The translations under genes and the position numbers were made by a program. Below are positions 12,501 to 22,277 of a stretch of DNA of 64,000 bases, one piece after another. Under the pieces are notes generated by a model. The model made no database searches. It was not told where the DNA came from and was given only the letters and a program-made list of their open reading frames with translations. The DNA comes from Clarkia xantiana subsp. parviflora (Eukaryota; Streptophyta; Magnoliopsida; Myrtales; Onagraceae). Location: positions 1 through 64,000 of the forward strand of contig JAPTYO010000014.1 in the NCBI GenBank assembly GCA_036873135.1. Reading direction: 5' to 3'. The stretch's first letter is position 1, and every line of letters begins with the position of its first letter.

Positions 12501-12751
12501 GGGGGGAGAGGGAGGCTCAGTGGGCAATGGAGCAGCGCACACTCCACGGGCTGCAGCCAGCGGAGCAGACTGATATTTTCAAGGACAACAACAACAACTA
12601 TAGGGAGCTGTCAGAAATAGCCGAACAAGCCAAGAAACGTGCTGAGGTGGCAAGGTTGAGAGAGTTGCACACCCTAAAGGGACATGTAGAGTCGGTGGTA
12701 AAGCTAAAGGGGCTCGACGTTGACACCATCCAGCAGAACTACACTGTCTGA
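9525..12751 (+). CDS. Plasma-membrane H+-ATPase (P3A-type), five exons, 958 aa
   Basis: Proton pump that energises the plasma membrane for secondary transport. Exons 9525-9590, 9679-10920, 11001-11105, 11201-12025 and 12113-12751 join in frame with GT-AG introns. Seen: actuator TGES at about 190-193, phosphorylated Asp337 in DKTGTLT, KGAPEQ in the nucleotide domain, MITGDQLA and [11 protein letters not shown] hinge motifs, an [10 protein letters not shown] membrane segment, and a C-terminal regulatory domain ending QQNYTV. The penultimate Thr957 is the 14-3-3 and fusicoccin switch residue of this family. Length is normal (about 950). Five exons is few for the family, most of which have many more introns. 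It resembles the tobacco PMA4 group in parts, but I do not assign a subfamily. A short (TGAT)n run begins at the stop codon. Confidence 0.96.
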
Positions 12752-13756
12752 TTGATTGATTGATTGATAGATGCACATGAAAATGCATACATGCAGGATC
12801 CAACTGAGTAATTAAGCGACTGCATGTATGTTTTACTTACTTACTTACTTCTCCTCTCATATTCAAATTTGTTGAGAATAAGCACCGCCTCACTAAAGAG
12901 TTAGTTGAATTTGTCTCCTCTCCTATCCTCTGGTTTGGTCAGAGGCAATAATCGCCCAGTATGACGCCGCCAAGCTAGACCGGGGAGCTCGGCTTCACCC
13001 AAAAAGAAGAAGAAGAAGAAGAAAGTATTTGAATTGGATGTACAAAAAAATGATTGGCTTAATGAATATGTGGTCTTGTTGGTTACTCATGATTGTCCAT
13101 TTCAAGCTCAACTATATATATATTATTGTTGGTTTGGTACTGCATTAAATTAATTGCAAATCTTGCATTTACACAAATTGGGTGAGTAATGAGAGATTGA
13201 ATCTCACTATTGCTAATAACAAAATGATGATCAAGCTAATTAGACGAGCTTTCATATCTCACTTCAGTATCTCTCTATTTCTGCTTTGCCCTCTCATTTG
13301 TGTTTTTTAAATTACTTGACGGCCTCTCTTTAGAGCCAAACTATTAAAAACATGACCACCAAAGGTGCAGTGCCACATACAATTATACAGCAAATAAAAT
13401 TAATTAAATTAAAGGCAAGAAACCACAGTAGTTGAACAATTAAGTAATTAATAAAACATGCCTACTTGCCTGAATTAAGTTAAGTGGGTCTGAGATGTCG
13501 AAACTAAGGAGTCCCACTTCTTCTTCTTCTTCTTCTCCTCCTCGTGAAGACGACTATGAGTATTGACCACCACAACACCGGGATTCGCGGGGAAACTGTG
13601 AGACCTTCTCGGCAACTTTGCTGGCGAGCACAAGTAATCCATCTTTCTGTTGTCCCCACCATCAGTTGTATTACTGGATGATGATCTGTTGTTGGAGCTG
13701 CTGCATGCGGCTTGGAACAAGAATCAAATTAGATTGTTGTTAGTCTTAACTTTCTT
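12752..13756. other. 3' flank and spacer without a supported gene
   Basis: Contains the 3' UTR of the H+-ATPase gene, short (TTAC)n and (AAG)n runs near 12833 and 13007, and AT-rich filler. A minus-strand reading frame at 13475-13720 is low-complexity (Ser/Asn and Lys runs), and I could not support it as a gene. Confidence 0.6.
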
Positions 13757-14045
13757 ATGGTATCATAGTCATTTAAGGGCAATTAAGATCTTCTCCATTT
13801 ATACTACCAAACACAACTATGGCCATCACCGCAGCCAAGTATCCTTTTCCGGCAAACATCAACGTTGCCAACTTCATTACATTGAAGTTAACTGAAACCA
13901 ATGGAATTATGAATAATTATCTTCTATGGGAGACACAGGTGCTTACCCTAGTTGTAAGCTGGAGTCTTAGGCTTTCTCACCGGTGATGTCCCCCCGCCCT
14001 CAAAGAATCTTGACGGAGTTGATGGTGCCACTAATCCTGACCAGT
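13757..14045 (+). mobile_element. Truncated Ty1/copia element: primer-binding site and gag start
   Basis: TGGTATCATAG at 13758 fits a primer-binding site for initiator tRNA-Met. An ATG at 13819 starts a gag-like frame (MAITAAKYPFP, then NVANFITLKLTETN and YLLWETQVL), which matches the N-terminus of plant copia gag proteins. The frame breaks near 13910 and again near 13970 (TGDVPPP appears in another frame). The sequence is cut off at about 14045 by an unrelated AACCGG-rich segment. It is a dead remnant. Confidence 0.75.
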
Positions 14046-14225
14046 GTTTTGAAAACCGGACCGGACCGGCGGTCAGACCGGGTCTGACCGTGAACCGGCT
14101 TTGAAGACGGTCCGGTTCCAATAAAAGTGCATTAAACAGATCGACCCCGGTTTGACTTGAAAAAACCCGGTTAAACCCGGTTGGACCGGAAGAACCGGCA
14201 CCGGTCCAACCGGGAGAAAACTAAA
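14045..14225. repeat. AACCGG/GGACCGG-rich repetitive segment
   Basis: GC-rich island dense in ACCGGACCGG and AACCCGGTT motifs, beginning GTTTTGAAAACCGG, a form common in plant hAT-like MITEs. A related but shorter stretch lies at about 18481-18590. It separates two copia remnants of opposite orientation. Confidence 0.5.
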
Positions 14226-14987
14226 AGGAAGAAGAAACATAGAACGGGAAAGATATAGAGAGGTCCAATCTTGTTCTTGACAAGAAGTCCTTCCTTGATA
14301 GCTGTACTCCAAGCATGGTAGTTGCTGGAACCTTGAAACTGAAATGGAATCAGCAACAAGCCAGTGGTGTCCGATGGATGTAAATAGAGAGGATCCTCAA
14401 TGGTGTTATCAGCCATACTCCAGCTCCAAATCCACAGATATAAAGATTCAAATGGATTTGAATTGCAAGAAAATCCAGCAAACTATCAACCACAGCCACA
14501 CAATTCCAACGGAAATGGCCAAAAGAGTACAATTAAGCAAGCTGGACAATAGGTCAAAAGATGCCAGCCAAATCCAGCAATACGCAACTATCCAGATCGA
14601 ATGAAGGCAGCAATCCAATCCAGAAGTGCTCAGAATTGAATCAAGATCACGAAATCCATAATCGTAATCAAGAAAACTGGCTAAGTAGTCACAAACTGAA
14701 TCAAAACTTGTAGATGAAGCAAATGCGATGAAGAAACTTGATCCAAAAGCAAGAACTAGCAATGCTACGCAGAATTGATCCAAAAGTTGAAAATCAACTC
14801 AGTTTATGATCCAAGAGACTTACTAAGAGTCGAAATCAAGTGAAATCAAGAATAGGAACGCAAATCCAAGCTCAAATCGAAGAATCGAAGCCAAAGATCC
14901 ACCGGAAACCAGGTTGCTTGATCGTCAAGAAATCAGCTGAATCGAGATTGCTTGATCGTCAAGAAACGTACATGTGCTCTGATACCA
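14226..14987 (-). mobile_element. Truncated copia element (gag start, leader, primer-binding site)
   Basis: On the minus strand TGGTATCAGAGC (plus 14976-14987) is a tRNA-iMet primer-binding site directly next to the LTR at 14988-15344. Downstream, a frame from 14416 reads MADNTIEDPLYLHPSD followed by FQGSSNYHAWSTAIKEGLL, the typical start of copia gag proteins. Similarity ends at about 14257, so protease, integrase and reverse transcriptase are absent. The leader between is non-coding. Confidence 0.75.
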
Positions 14988-15344
14988 TATAAGCTTGGAA
15001 GATTTAGATTGAATATGAAATGTATTCATCAACCAAAATCAAGTGTTACAATGTATAGAACTAGTATATATACTAGTAAGGAGATCTAACTAACTAAACT
15101 AACTTAGTACACAAGCTAAGCTAATCTAGTAACCTAGTATATATGCACAAGGTTATATTTCTGTGTTTGGGTTTATCATCTATATACTATTAGCGACAGG
15201 ATTTCAGGCTTTTAGCGACGGGTTTTCCCGTCGCTAATAGCCCTTTTTCTTGTAGTGTATGCACAAGGTTATATTGTATGTGGAAAGCTATACATTCCTA
15301 TACTTATTTAAGTATCCGTAGTGATTACTCCATGTAATCTAACA
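14988..15344 (-). mobile_element. LTR of the truncated copia element
   Basis: The segment lies between the primer-binding site and a TGTTAGATTACATGG terminus (minus strand start at 15344). Only one LTR is left. It is interrupted by a CACTA-like remnant at about 15180-15259. Confidence 0.65.
15180..15259. mobile_element. CACTA-type terminal fragment inside the LTR
   Basis: The minus strand reads CACTACAAGAAAAAGGGC followed by TATTAGCGACGGG, the usual form of a plant CACTA terminal inverted repeat with subterminal repeats. The other terminus is missing. The flanks repeat TATGCACAAGGTTATATT (about 15142 and 15260), longer than the 3-bp target duplication expected for CACTA. Confidence 0.55.
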
Positions 15345-16341
15345 CTTCCCAATCTCAAATCTCTAATTCATTCATCTGTAAATCAGTCGAAGAAACGATA
15401 TAGCAAGTCTACAACTAACAAACTTATTGAAATATAAAGAAAACATCCCAAACTTTCATGATAGTGTAAATAGGCCCACATACTTCTACAGATATATAGC
15501 TAGAGGTGGTGAAGAAGAAGAAGATGCATGCATGGGGGAGTAGTGAGTTTGGTTTGGTGATGGACCGTGATCGGATCGGGTCGGGTCGCAAGTACCCATG
15601 AGCATCGCCGGCCGAAAGCAACACTCATCTGGTCCCGATCGAGTGTACGTACGAAACCAATCAACACCTTATTTTTACTGACACCTATAAACCGCAATGC
15701 ATCTACTTACTATAAGACTGAAACATCCACCCACAAACACAATACTAGCTAGCTATAGCTAGGTCTCATTTGGATTTTGTGTTGAAACATTTTGTTTTAG
15801 GTAAAAATCAAGACATTTTTTCTTATTTCTACACTATATATAATTAAGTTGATTATTGAATTTTTTAGCCATTAGTGTCATCCGGAAAAAAAATAACAAG
15901 ATGAATATAATAGTATATAAACATATAACAAGATAATAATAAGTAATTATTAAAATTAAAAAAGAAAAAAAAGTAAAAAGGAATAGCTAGGGAGGAGAAT
16001 GAGAGAGGAAAGAAGATGATGATGAGAATTAAAAAGCTGTCTGTACACATATCTAGTTCTTCCACGTGCCACGCGTTGAAACAAGGTTGCTCTGCACTGC
16101 ATGATCGTCGTGGAGGAAGCAGATTCCTCCATGCAATGGCAACTAAGACTGAGTTGGCACGTGGAATTAATTATCACATCTGCACGAAACAGCTATTGAA
16201 ATTAAAGAAACGATCCATTAATCCACCATATATATATATATATTATTAAAAAAAGCTAGCTAGCTAGCTGCTTTTATAGAATATATTATCGCGCGCCTAG
16301 TCTACTAGTTAATTAGCGGAAAATTAATTAGATGCAGCAAG
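15345..16341. other. Spacer and presumptive promoter of the CBS gene
   Basis: No gene is supported. Near 16060 CCACGTGCCACGCGT contains a G-box (CACGTG), and an A/T-rich TATA-like run lies at about 16230-16245, about 100 bp before the next start codon. The rest is AT-rich. Confidence 0.5.
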
Positions 16342-17630
16342 ATGCAACGAGAAGAAAGCATGGGGAGCGGGAAGCTGTACCAAATTAGCATCAAAGATAG
16401 GAGAGTGAGGGAGTTGCTCCCTGGGACACGGCGCCTTGTGGAGGTGCCTTACACGGCGTGTCTGTCCCATACAATGAACGCACTGGTGGCGAATGGGGTG
16501 GTGGCTGTTCCGGTGGCTGCACCACCGGGGCAGTGGATCGGTGCGGGAGGATCAATGATAATGGAATCGGACAAGCATAGTGGAGTTGTAAGGAAGCAGT
16601 ATATTGGGATGGTGACCATGCTGGACATCCTTGCACATATTGCAGGAAACGACCAAGTCAATGGCGGGGACGGTGTGGATGATGGCACTGCAGGTTTCGA
16701 TCAGAAGATGGCGGTTCCTGTCTCCACCATCATCGGACACTGTCTTGAGGGACTAAGCCTGTGGACTCTCAACCCTAATACCAGGTACGTATTACAGTAT
16801 ATATATATGAAATATTTAAAGAGCTAGCTAGATTAATTATATACATATGGCAACTGTACACAGCATCCTAGATTGCATGGAAGTGTTGAGTAAAGGCATC
16901 CACCGTGCCCTGGTCCCTGTGGACAGCCAGATGGAGAATGTGTCATCAGGAGTGGAACTCGTGGAATCGGCCTCCGCCTACAGAATGGTGACCCAGATGG
17001 ATGTGCTCCGCTTCCTTCTCAAGGACCCCGAGATGCAATTACTCTCTTCTCGAACGGTCAAGGAATCTGGGGCAGTCAACCCAAACGTCTTCGCCATCAC
17101 TGACACAACCCAGGTCATTGATGCCATCAAGTGTATGAAGGCAGCAATGCTCAACGCGGTCCCCATTGTGGCCTCCAATGTGGTCCAGGAAGATGACAAG
17201 CAGAAGCTCATTCATGTATGTATATCTCTCTTTAATTAATTCCCTCTATTCAACTAGCTAGCAATTAAATTAAAGTTTTTTCTTTTCTCTGATGATCATA
17301 ATATAATATAAATGAATAATTAATTAGGGTAATGGTAGAAAGCTGATTAGTACATTTTCGGCAACTGACCTGAGGAGATGCCACCTGTCGGAGCTGCAGC
17401 CATGGCTGTTGGAAAGCGCAGCTAGATTCACGGAAATGATTGATGGAGACGGTGCACAAAGGGAGCTAGTGGTATGTACAGAAGGGAGCAGTCTTGGTGA
17501 GGTGATGGAAAAGGCTGTGAACAAACATGTCCACAGGGTTTGGGTCGTCAACCACCAGGGTTACCTTGTTGGTCTCATTTCCCTCACCGACCTCATCCGT
17601 GTTCTACGGGCCTTATTTCTTGCACTCTAG
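16342..17630 (+). CDS. PV42A: CBS-domain protein of the SNF1-gamma/PV42 type, three exons, 365 aa
   Basis: Exons 16342-16784, 16864-17215 and 17328-17630 join in frame. The protein contains Bateman-type repeats: KQYIGMVTMLDILAHI, then GIHRALVPVDSQ with YRMVTQMDVLRFLL, then NAVPIVAS, and finally NKHVHRVWVVNHQGYLVGLI ahead of SLTDLIRV. This is the order of the plant PV42a/b proteins, which resemble gamma subunits of SnRK1 kinase complexes and in Arabidopsis act in pollen and ovule development. Length fits that family (about 350-400 aa). The first ATG (16331) is out of frame, so 16342 is the likely start, with an in-frame Met six residues on as an alternative. The next gene, LOLITA, is also near PV42a in Arabidopsis as I recall (At1g15330 and At1g15370). 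Confidence 0.88.
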
Positions 17631-18150
17631 CTACCTACTTTCTGCTGCGCATGCTTTCTTTTCTTTTCTTTTCTTAATTAATTTCATTCACTCCGGACCG
17701 GATCGAGGATATATGTTTGCTTTTTGGGTTTTATATATATACATTTATGCATTTTGGTTAGCTAGAGACTGACTGACTCACTTCTCTGGACGATCGAGCT
17801 TCCGCATTAAACTCATGCCATTGCATGCTTGATTTACGTCACGGCTAGCTATTTTCAGAATCTAGCTAGGCTAAAACCAGCTGCAACCAAGCTTAATTAC
17901 ACAAGTAATAAAATGGGGATCAGCAAATGTTATGTAGCATCATCATCTAATCTAACCAACAAAATGATTCAGCGAAAGAAAGAAATAATGCGTCGAGTTT
18001 TACTAATCCCAAGTGCAAATATTTCGTAAAACTCTACTATATATATATTTCGAGAAACCCTTATACTAAACACCCTCTGTAATTCATTAATTTTACACCA
18101 AGATAGATAGATAGATGGATAGATAGATAGATAGAGAAAGAAAAGTTGTG

Positions 18151-18192
<42 letters not shown>

Positions 18193-18670
18193 TATGATCT
18201 AGTGTGTTGGTGCCTGGTACTGGCCGGTGATGGTTAAGTTGTCTACTAGATAGCTTAGCTCAGTTGATATTGCTTATAAGTAGTCATATTGTGTTATAAA
18301 AAAAAAAAAAAAGTTATTATATACATATATAGTATATATATATAGCATATGATTATCCTACACTTCTCAAATTATACGGATTCATTTAAAAAAACTCACG
18401 TGTAATTTAGTCGAGCTAAATTTAGTTCGAATATCGTTGAAAGCATTTCATTATAGATGACTTTAACATTAATTATCTCCGTCTGGACCGCAACACCGGA
18501 CCGGCTTGATCGGACCAAAACCATGTCCGGTTCAAATATTAACGTGGTCCGCTTTTTGGTCCGGTGATTGTATCGGTTCAATTACCATGAGTTGACGCGA
18601 AAAGAACGAAGGAAAAATTTTCACACGAAAGACAGAGGTTTGCGGAGAAACGAAGAGCAGATCAATCGCT
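17631..18670. other. Spacer with microsatellites and an AACCGG-rich stretch
   Basis: Contains the CBS gene 3' flank, a (GATA)n run at 18101-18134, an (AT)n run at 18155-18190, a poly(A) run near 18300, and an ACCGGACCGG-rich stretch at 18481-18590 similar to 14045-14225. The LOLITA promoter must lie in the last few hundred bases. No gene is supported. Confidence 0.65.
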
Positions 18671-20590
18671 ATGTTGCTCGTTGTTCTCTTCGCGAATTCT
18701 GCTGGCAACATTCTCATCGAACGGTCAGTTCCCTCCACTAATCTTCAATCTTTTCCTCAGTCTTGGCTTTTTCTTACTGATTTTTGTTAGGTTCATTGGT
18801 TCCTTCTGCATAGACTGAGGTTTTTTTATTCGTTGATTGGCCAAATAGTTCAGGAAGTTGCTTAGTTATGCTAGATCGACTCTAATTTCGAGCTCATATT
18901 GCTGTTTTATTCTGTTGATCTGGATTGGATGGACTGAATTTGGTCAAAAAATCAGCAAAGCTGCTTCTTTTACTTTAATTTTAGTGTTTAGAGGTACATA
19001 AATCAGGAAATTTTTTTTGTTTAATTTGCTTAAAAATATCTATAAGTTTTGTCAATTTCTATTTTTTAATTCATCTTACACTCACTATTGATTGATCAAA
19101 CAAAATCTTGTGATTATTACAGTGTTTTTTTTTTAATGGAGCTTCAACAATATACTGCAGATTTAATGGGGTTCCTGCTGAAGAACGATTGCATTGGCGG
19201 TCATTCTTAGTTAAGCTGGAGCTGAGAACCTTAAAGACACTAAAAATGAGGAGCTTCTTGTAGCTTGCCACAAGTATGCTTTTCTATCTCTTCACAATCT
19301 AATATATACCTAGTGGCTTCAGTGTAAATTTCCATTTATATGCTGTTCTGCTGCTAGAAACGCTGGCAATCTGGGGTTCTCAAAAGTGGAAATGTCTTAA
19401 GCTTTGTCTCTGTATTCTAATTTCCCAGTAAAAAGTAAAAGCCAACTCACAACACAGAGCGGTTTATCCATGTCCGCTTGTTGTGTTTGAGTATGGTGTC
19501 TTTTTGGCACAAGACTTACCTTCTGAAGGTGAACATCATCACCTCGATCAGCTATAGATCTCTTGATTCATTATATTCATGGCAAATTACCCTTCTTCAG
19601 TAGTGAGTTTTGAAGTTTTATAAACCTGTTCGGTTTCTTCTGAAAACATCAGCATTGTGGCTGTTCATAAATATCCATCCAATTAGTTCATCTCTCTTCT
19701 GTTTTTACAAATTTTCAGGTCAGTTTACATCGTTTACACGATCCTTGGTGATGTGAGCATCTTTGTCGTGGGCAAGGATGAGTATGATGAACTAGCCCGT
19801 GAGTATCTATCTATCTATATTACATAAACCATGCTCGTTCTTATTATCCCTCTTGAGTAGAGCAAGAAGGATAACAGTGTCAGATTATTTTTTATCACTA
19901 TGCATGTTATGACCCTAGGATCGAGTCAATGGTTCATGGATAGAATAGATAGGTGGATAGTGGATAGTTGGGCTCGTCAAGGGGAGCACTAACCCTGAAC
20001 TCATTAGAGAGAGTTATCATCTCTGAAACCTAAGTTTCTATTTAACTTTCTGCTTGTCTTCTTTATTCATAATCTTCCCTTTAAATAGGAATCAACCATT
20101 ACATATTAGGAAATATAAAATCTATGAAAATATTCCCTATTAATGCTGATTGAATAATCATATTAAATAAAATGCTAATTTTCTAACCAATGCATAAATA
20201 AATATTATTATTAATTATAGAATCTACCCTATTATGGATATATTTATCCATAACAATGCATCTGTTTAGCTCGTTGTGTTCGTTGTTGCCCTTTTGTTTT
20301 GCAGTATCAGAGGTGGTCTTTGTTATAACTTCTGCTCTCAAGGATGTGTGCGGGAAGCTACCAACTGAACGCTTGTTTCTGGATAAGTACGGAAAGATTT
20401 GTGTGTGCCTTGACGAAATTGTTTGGACTGTAAGCAAAAGTTACTCCTATAATCAACCATTAAGTTGCATTTGAACCTTCATTTTGTTTAATTATTTTCA
20501 TGTTTTTCGTTTGTGAAGGGGTTACTGGAGAACACTGAGAAGGACCGGATCAAGAGACTAATACGTTTGAAACCTCCAACTGAGTTTTAA
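18671..20590 (+). CDS. LOLITA: TPLATE-complex longin subunit (LOLITA-like), five exons, one-base frameshift
   Basis: Small subunit of the plant TPLATE/TSET adaptor complex for clathrin-mediated endocytosis. Exons 18671-18723, 19161-19273, 19719-19798, 20305-20429 and 20519-20590 have good GT-AG borders and compatible phases. Readable pieces: MLLVVLFANSAGNILIE, NGVPAEERLHWRSFLVKL, SVYIVYTILGDVSIFVVGKD, PTERLFLDKYGKICVCLDE and GLLENTEKDRIKRLIRLKPP, typical of the longin/sigma-zeta fold. In exon 2, at 19218-19219, a GG stands where the family needs GGG (between VKL and AENL), shifting the frame to an early TAG. All other exons are clean, so a consensus error is as likely as a real null allele. 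With the base present the product would be about 147 aa, the expected size. Confidence 0.85.
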
Positions 20591-21188
20591 AGTTAGACAA
20601 TCTATTGCTGCCGGTAAGTGTTTCTGTGAGAATATGAGCTATTTCTCTTAGGGGAATTCAATGGTGTTATTAGACATATCATCCTCGGACATGTTTGTAC
20701 CATGTTGTAATGTCCTTTTGCAAACCTCCAACTGAGTTTTACTACAATTTCTTGTTGGATATATGATTCTATGATCAAATGCCACCTAGTATTGTGTTTG
20801 TGGCTCGATGTTTCGGTTTTATAGTATGGAAACTTGCATCATAAGGCAACTTTATTTATTCATCGAGATTGAAATATTGTATGAACATAAGTGAAGCTAT
20901 TAGCTTAGTTGGTAAAAAGGGACAGCACATCAAACAAAGGAAACAAAACAAGAAACAGAAACCGCTGAGCAAGTGTATGGATCAAAAGCATGAGAGCCAA
21001 GGGGACACCAACGACGTGTTCATTTCAAAAAGACACATGCTAACATTGATTTTCGTTGTCTTTTGGACGTTATTTTCTTCACTCAAACATGTTCTACTTA
21101 GTAAAACAAGAACAGAAACATCTCTAAGTTTATTAGAAACCTTGTAACAAGAAGTTGTTCCCATTGGAAAAGCTTATCAATCTTAGAG
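20591..21188. other. Spacer downstream of LOLITA
   Basis: No supported gene. A lysine-rich reading frame at 20869-21147 has no recognisable domain and no coding-like context. There is no ATG between about 21150 and 21230, where the next gene should start. Confidence 0.5.
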
Positions 21189-21914
21189 ACGAAGAAAGCG
21201 CTGGCATTTGTGCTGTGGTTTGCTCTCCTCTGTTTCTCGACCCGATCCAGACCCATCACTGTTCAAGAATCAGAGCCTCCTCTTGTTAACGAACCTTTCA
21301 AGGCTAGCACTTCTCAGGTAATTATTTTTCCAATAAATTCATACCATTTATCGACTTACAGAGACTACCTGTTGTTGTTTCTAGTCCACAGTTGCTGTCT
21401 TTCTAAGAAGAAAACATAAATTTGTTGCCTTTCATTCATTTTGCATAATGAAGCAGCTGGGACCTGTTCTTACACTGTCTCAGTAAAAACAAGTTGTTCA
21501 TCGGTTTTGTACACCCGGGACCAGATCAGTCTTGCTTTTGGTGATGCTCATGGAAACCAGGTACTCTATTATTATACGAATGAATCGTTATAATATCATC
21601 TTTTCATTTGCTGGTGAGCTAGCTAGCTAGCTAGAGGTGTTGATTTTGTTCATGACTAGGTTTTCATGCCAAGAATCGACAGCCCGTTGTCTCGAACCTT
21701 CGAGAGATGTTCCACAGACACGTTTCAGGTGCATGGGCCATGCACGTACTCGATATGCTATGTATACTTGTACCGAAGTGGACGCAATGGATGGATCCCA
21801 GCATCTGTCACTGTCTCCAGCGGCTATTCGACGCCCGTTATCTTCAACTACGACAGCTTTGTCCCCGGCGATGTCTGGTTCGGTTACAACCGTTGCGGCG
21901 TGGTGGCTATTTAG
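21189..21914 (+). pseudogene. Embryo-specific ATS3-like (PLAT-like) gene, start codon missing and first junction out of frame
   Basis: Three exon-like blocks (about 21189-21317, 21457-21560, 21660-21914) match the ATS3 family of small secreted plant proteins: a hydrophobic leader (LAFVLWFALLCFS), then GTCSYTVSVKTSCSS with YTRDQISLAFGDAHGNQ, then the cysteine-rich end ERCSTDTFQVHGPCTYSICY, VYLYRSGRNGW and GDVWFGYNRC. The second junction (CAG|GTACTC to TAG|GTTTTC) is in frame. The leader frame has no ATG: an in-frame TAA lies upstream and ACGAAGAAAGCG is preceded by GAG. The first junction cannot be spliced in frame with the visible AG acceptors. So it is either a recent pseudogene or carries sequence errors. 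Function in this family is poorly known. Confidence 0.65.
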
Positions 21915-22277
21915 CTAGGTTCTACTATAAATCTTCTGCATAGAATGTTTTTGTTAGTCTTACGAATTTCGGTACTAATTACTTGTGTCGCAAGCAAGCA
22001 AAATGCAATCTTTTTCCGAAATCGCCTAAATCCAAGACAATCACATTGCAAGTATCCGGCAAAAAAAAATAATTGGATTTGGTCATTAATTATTTTCCAA
22101 TAAGCTAGCTAGTTAATGAATTTTACATTATTGGACCCGTCCGTATAGTATTTTCTTCTTCTTCTGTATAACCTAGCTAGCTAGATCTGGCGGATGATCA
22201 TCTACACTTAAATTCCGGCGGTGGAAATACTGGGAAGAAGAGGCTACTCGCCTGATTACCGCTGCATCATCGGTTTC
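21915..22277. other. Spacer between converging genes
   Basis: AT-rich 3' flank with GCTAGC runs. Nothing recognisable. Confidence 0.5.

Noticed and set aside
9712..12547. Antisense and alternate-frame open frames across the H+-ATPase gene
   Set aside because: Shadows of a strongly coding GC-richer region; none has a recognisable domain or its own splice logic.
13475..13720. Minus-strand 81-codon frame with KLPRRSHSFPANPG
   Set aside because: Dominated by Ser/Asn and Lys runs from simple repeats. A plausible short motif is present, but no family is recognised and no flanking exon is seen.
20869..21147. Lys-rich 92-codon frame before the ATS3-like gene
   Set aside because: No domain, and it does not splice sensibly to supply the missing start codon.
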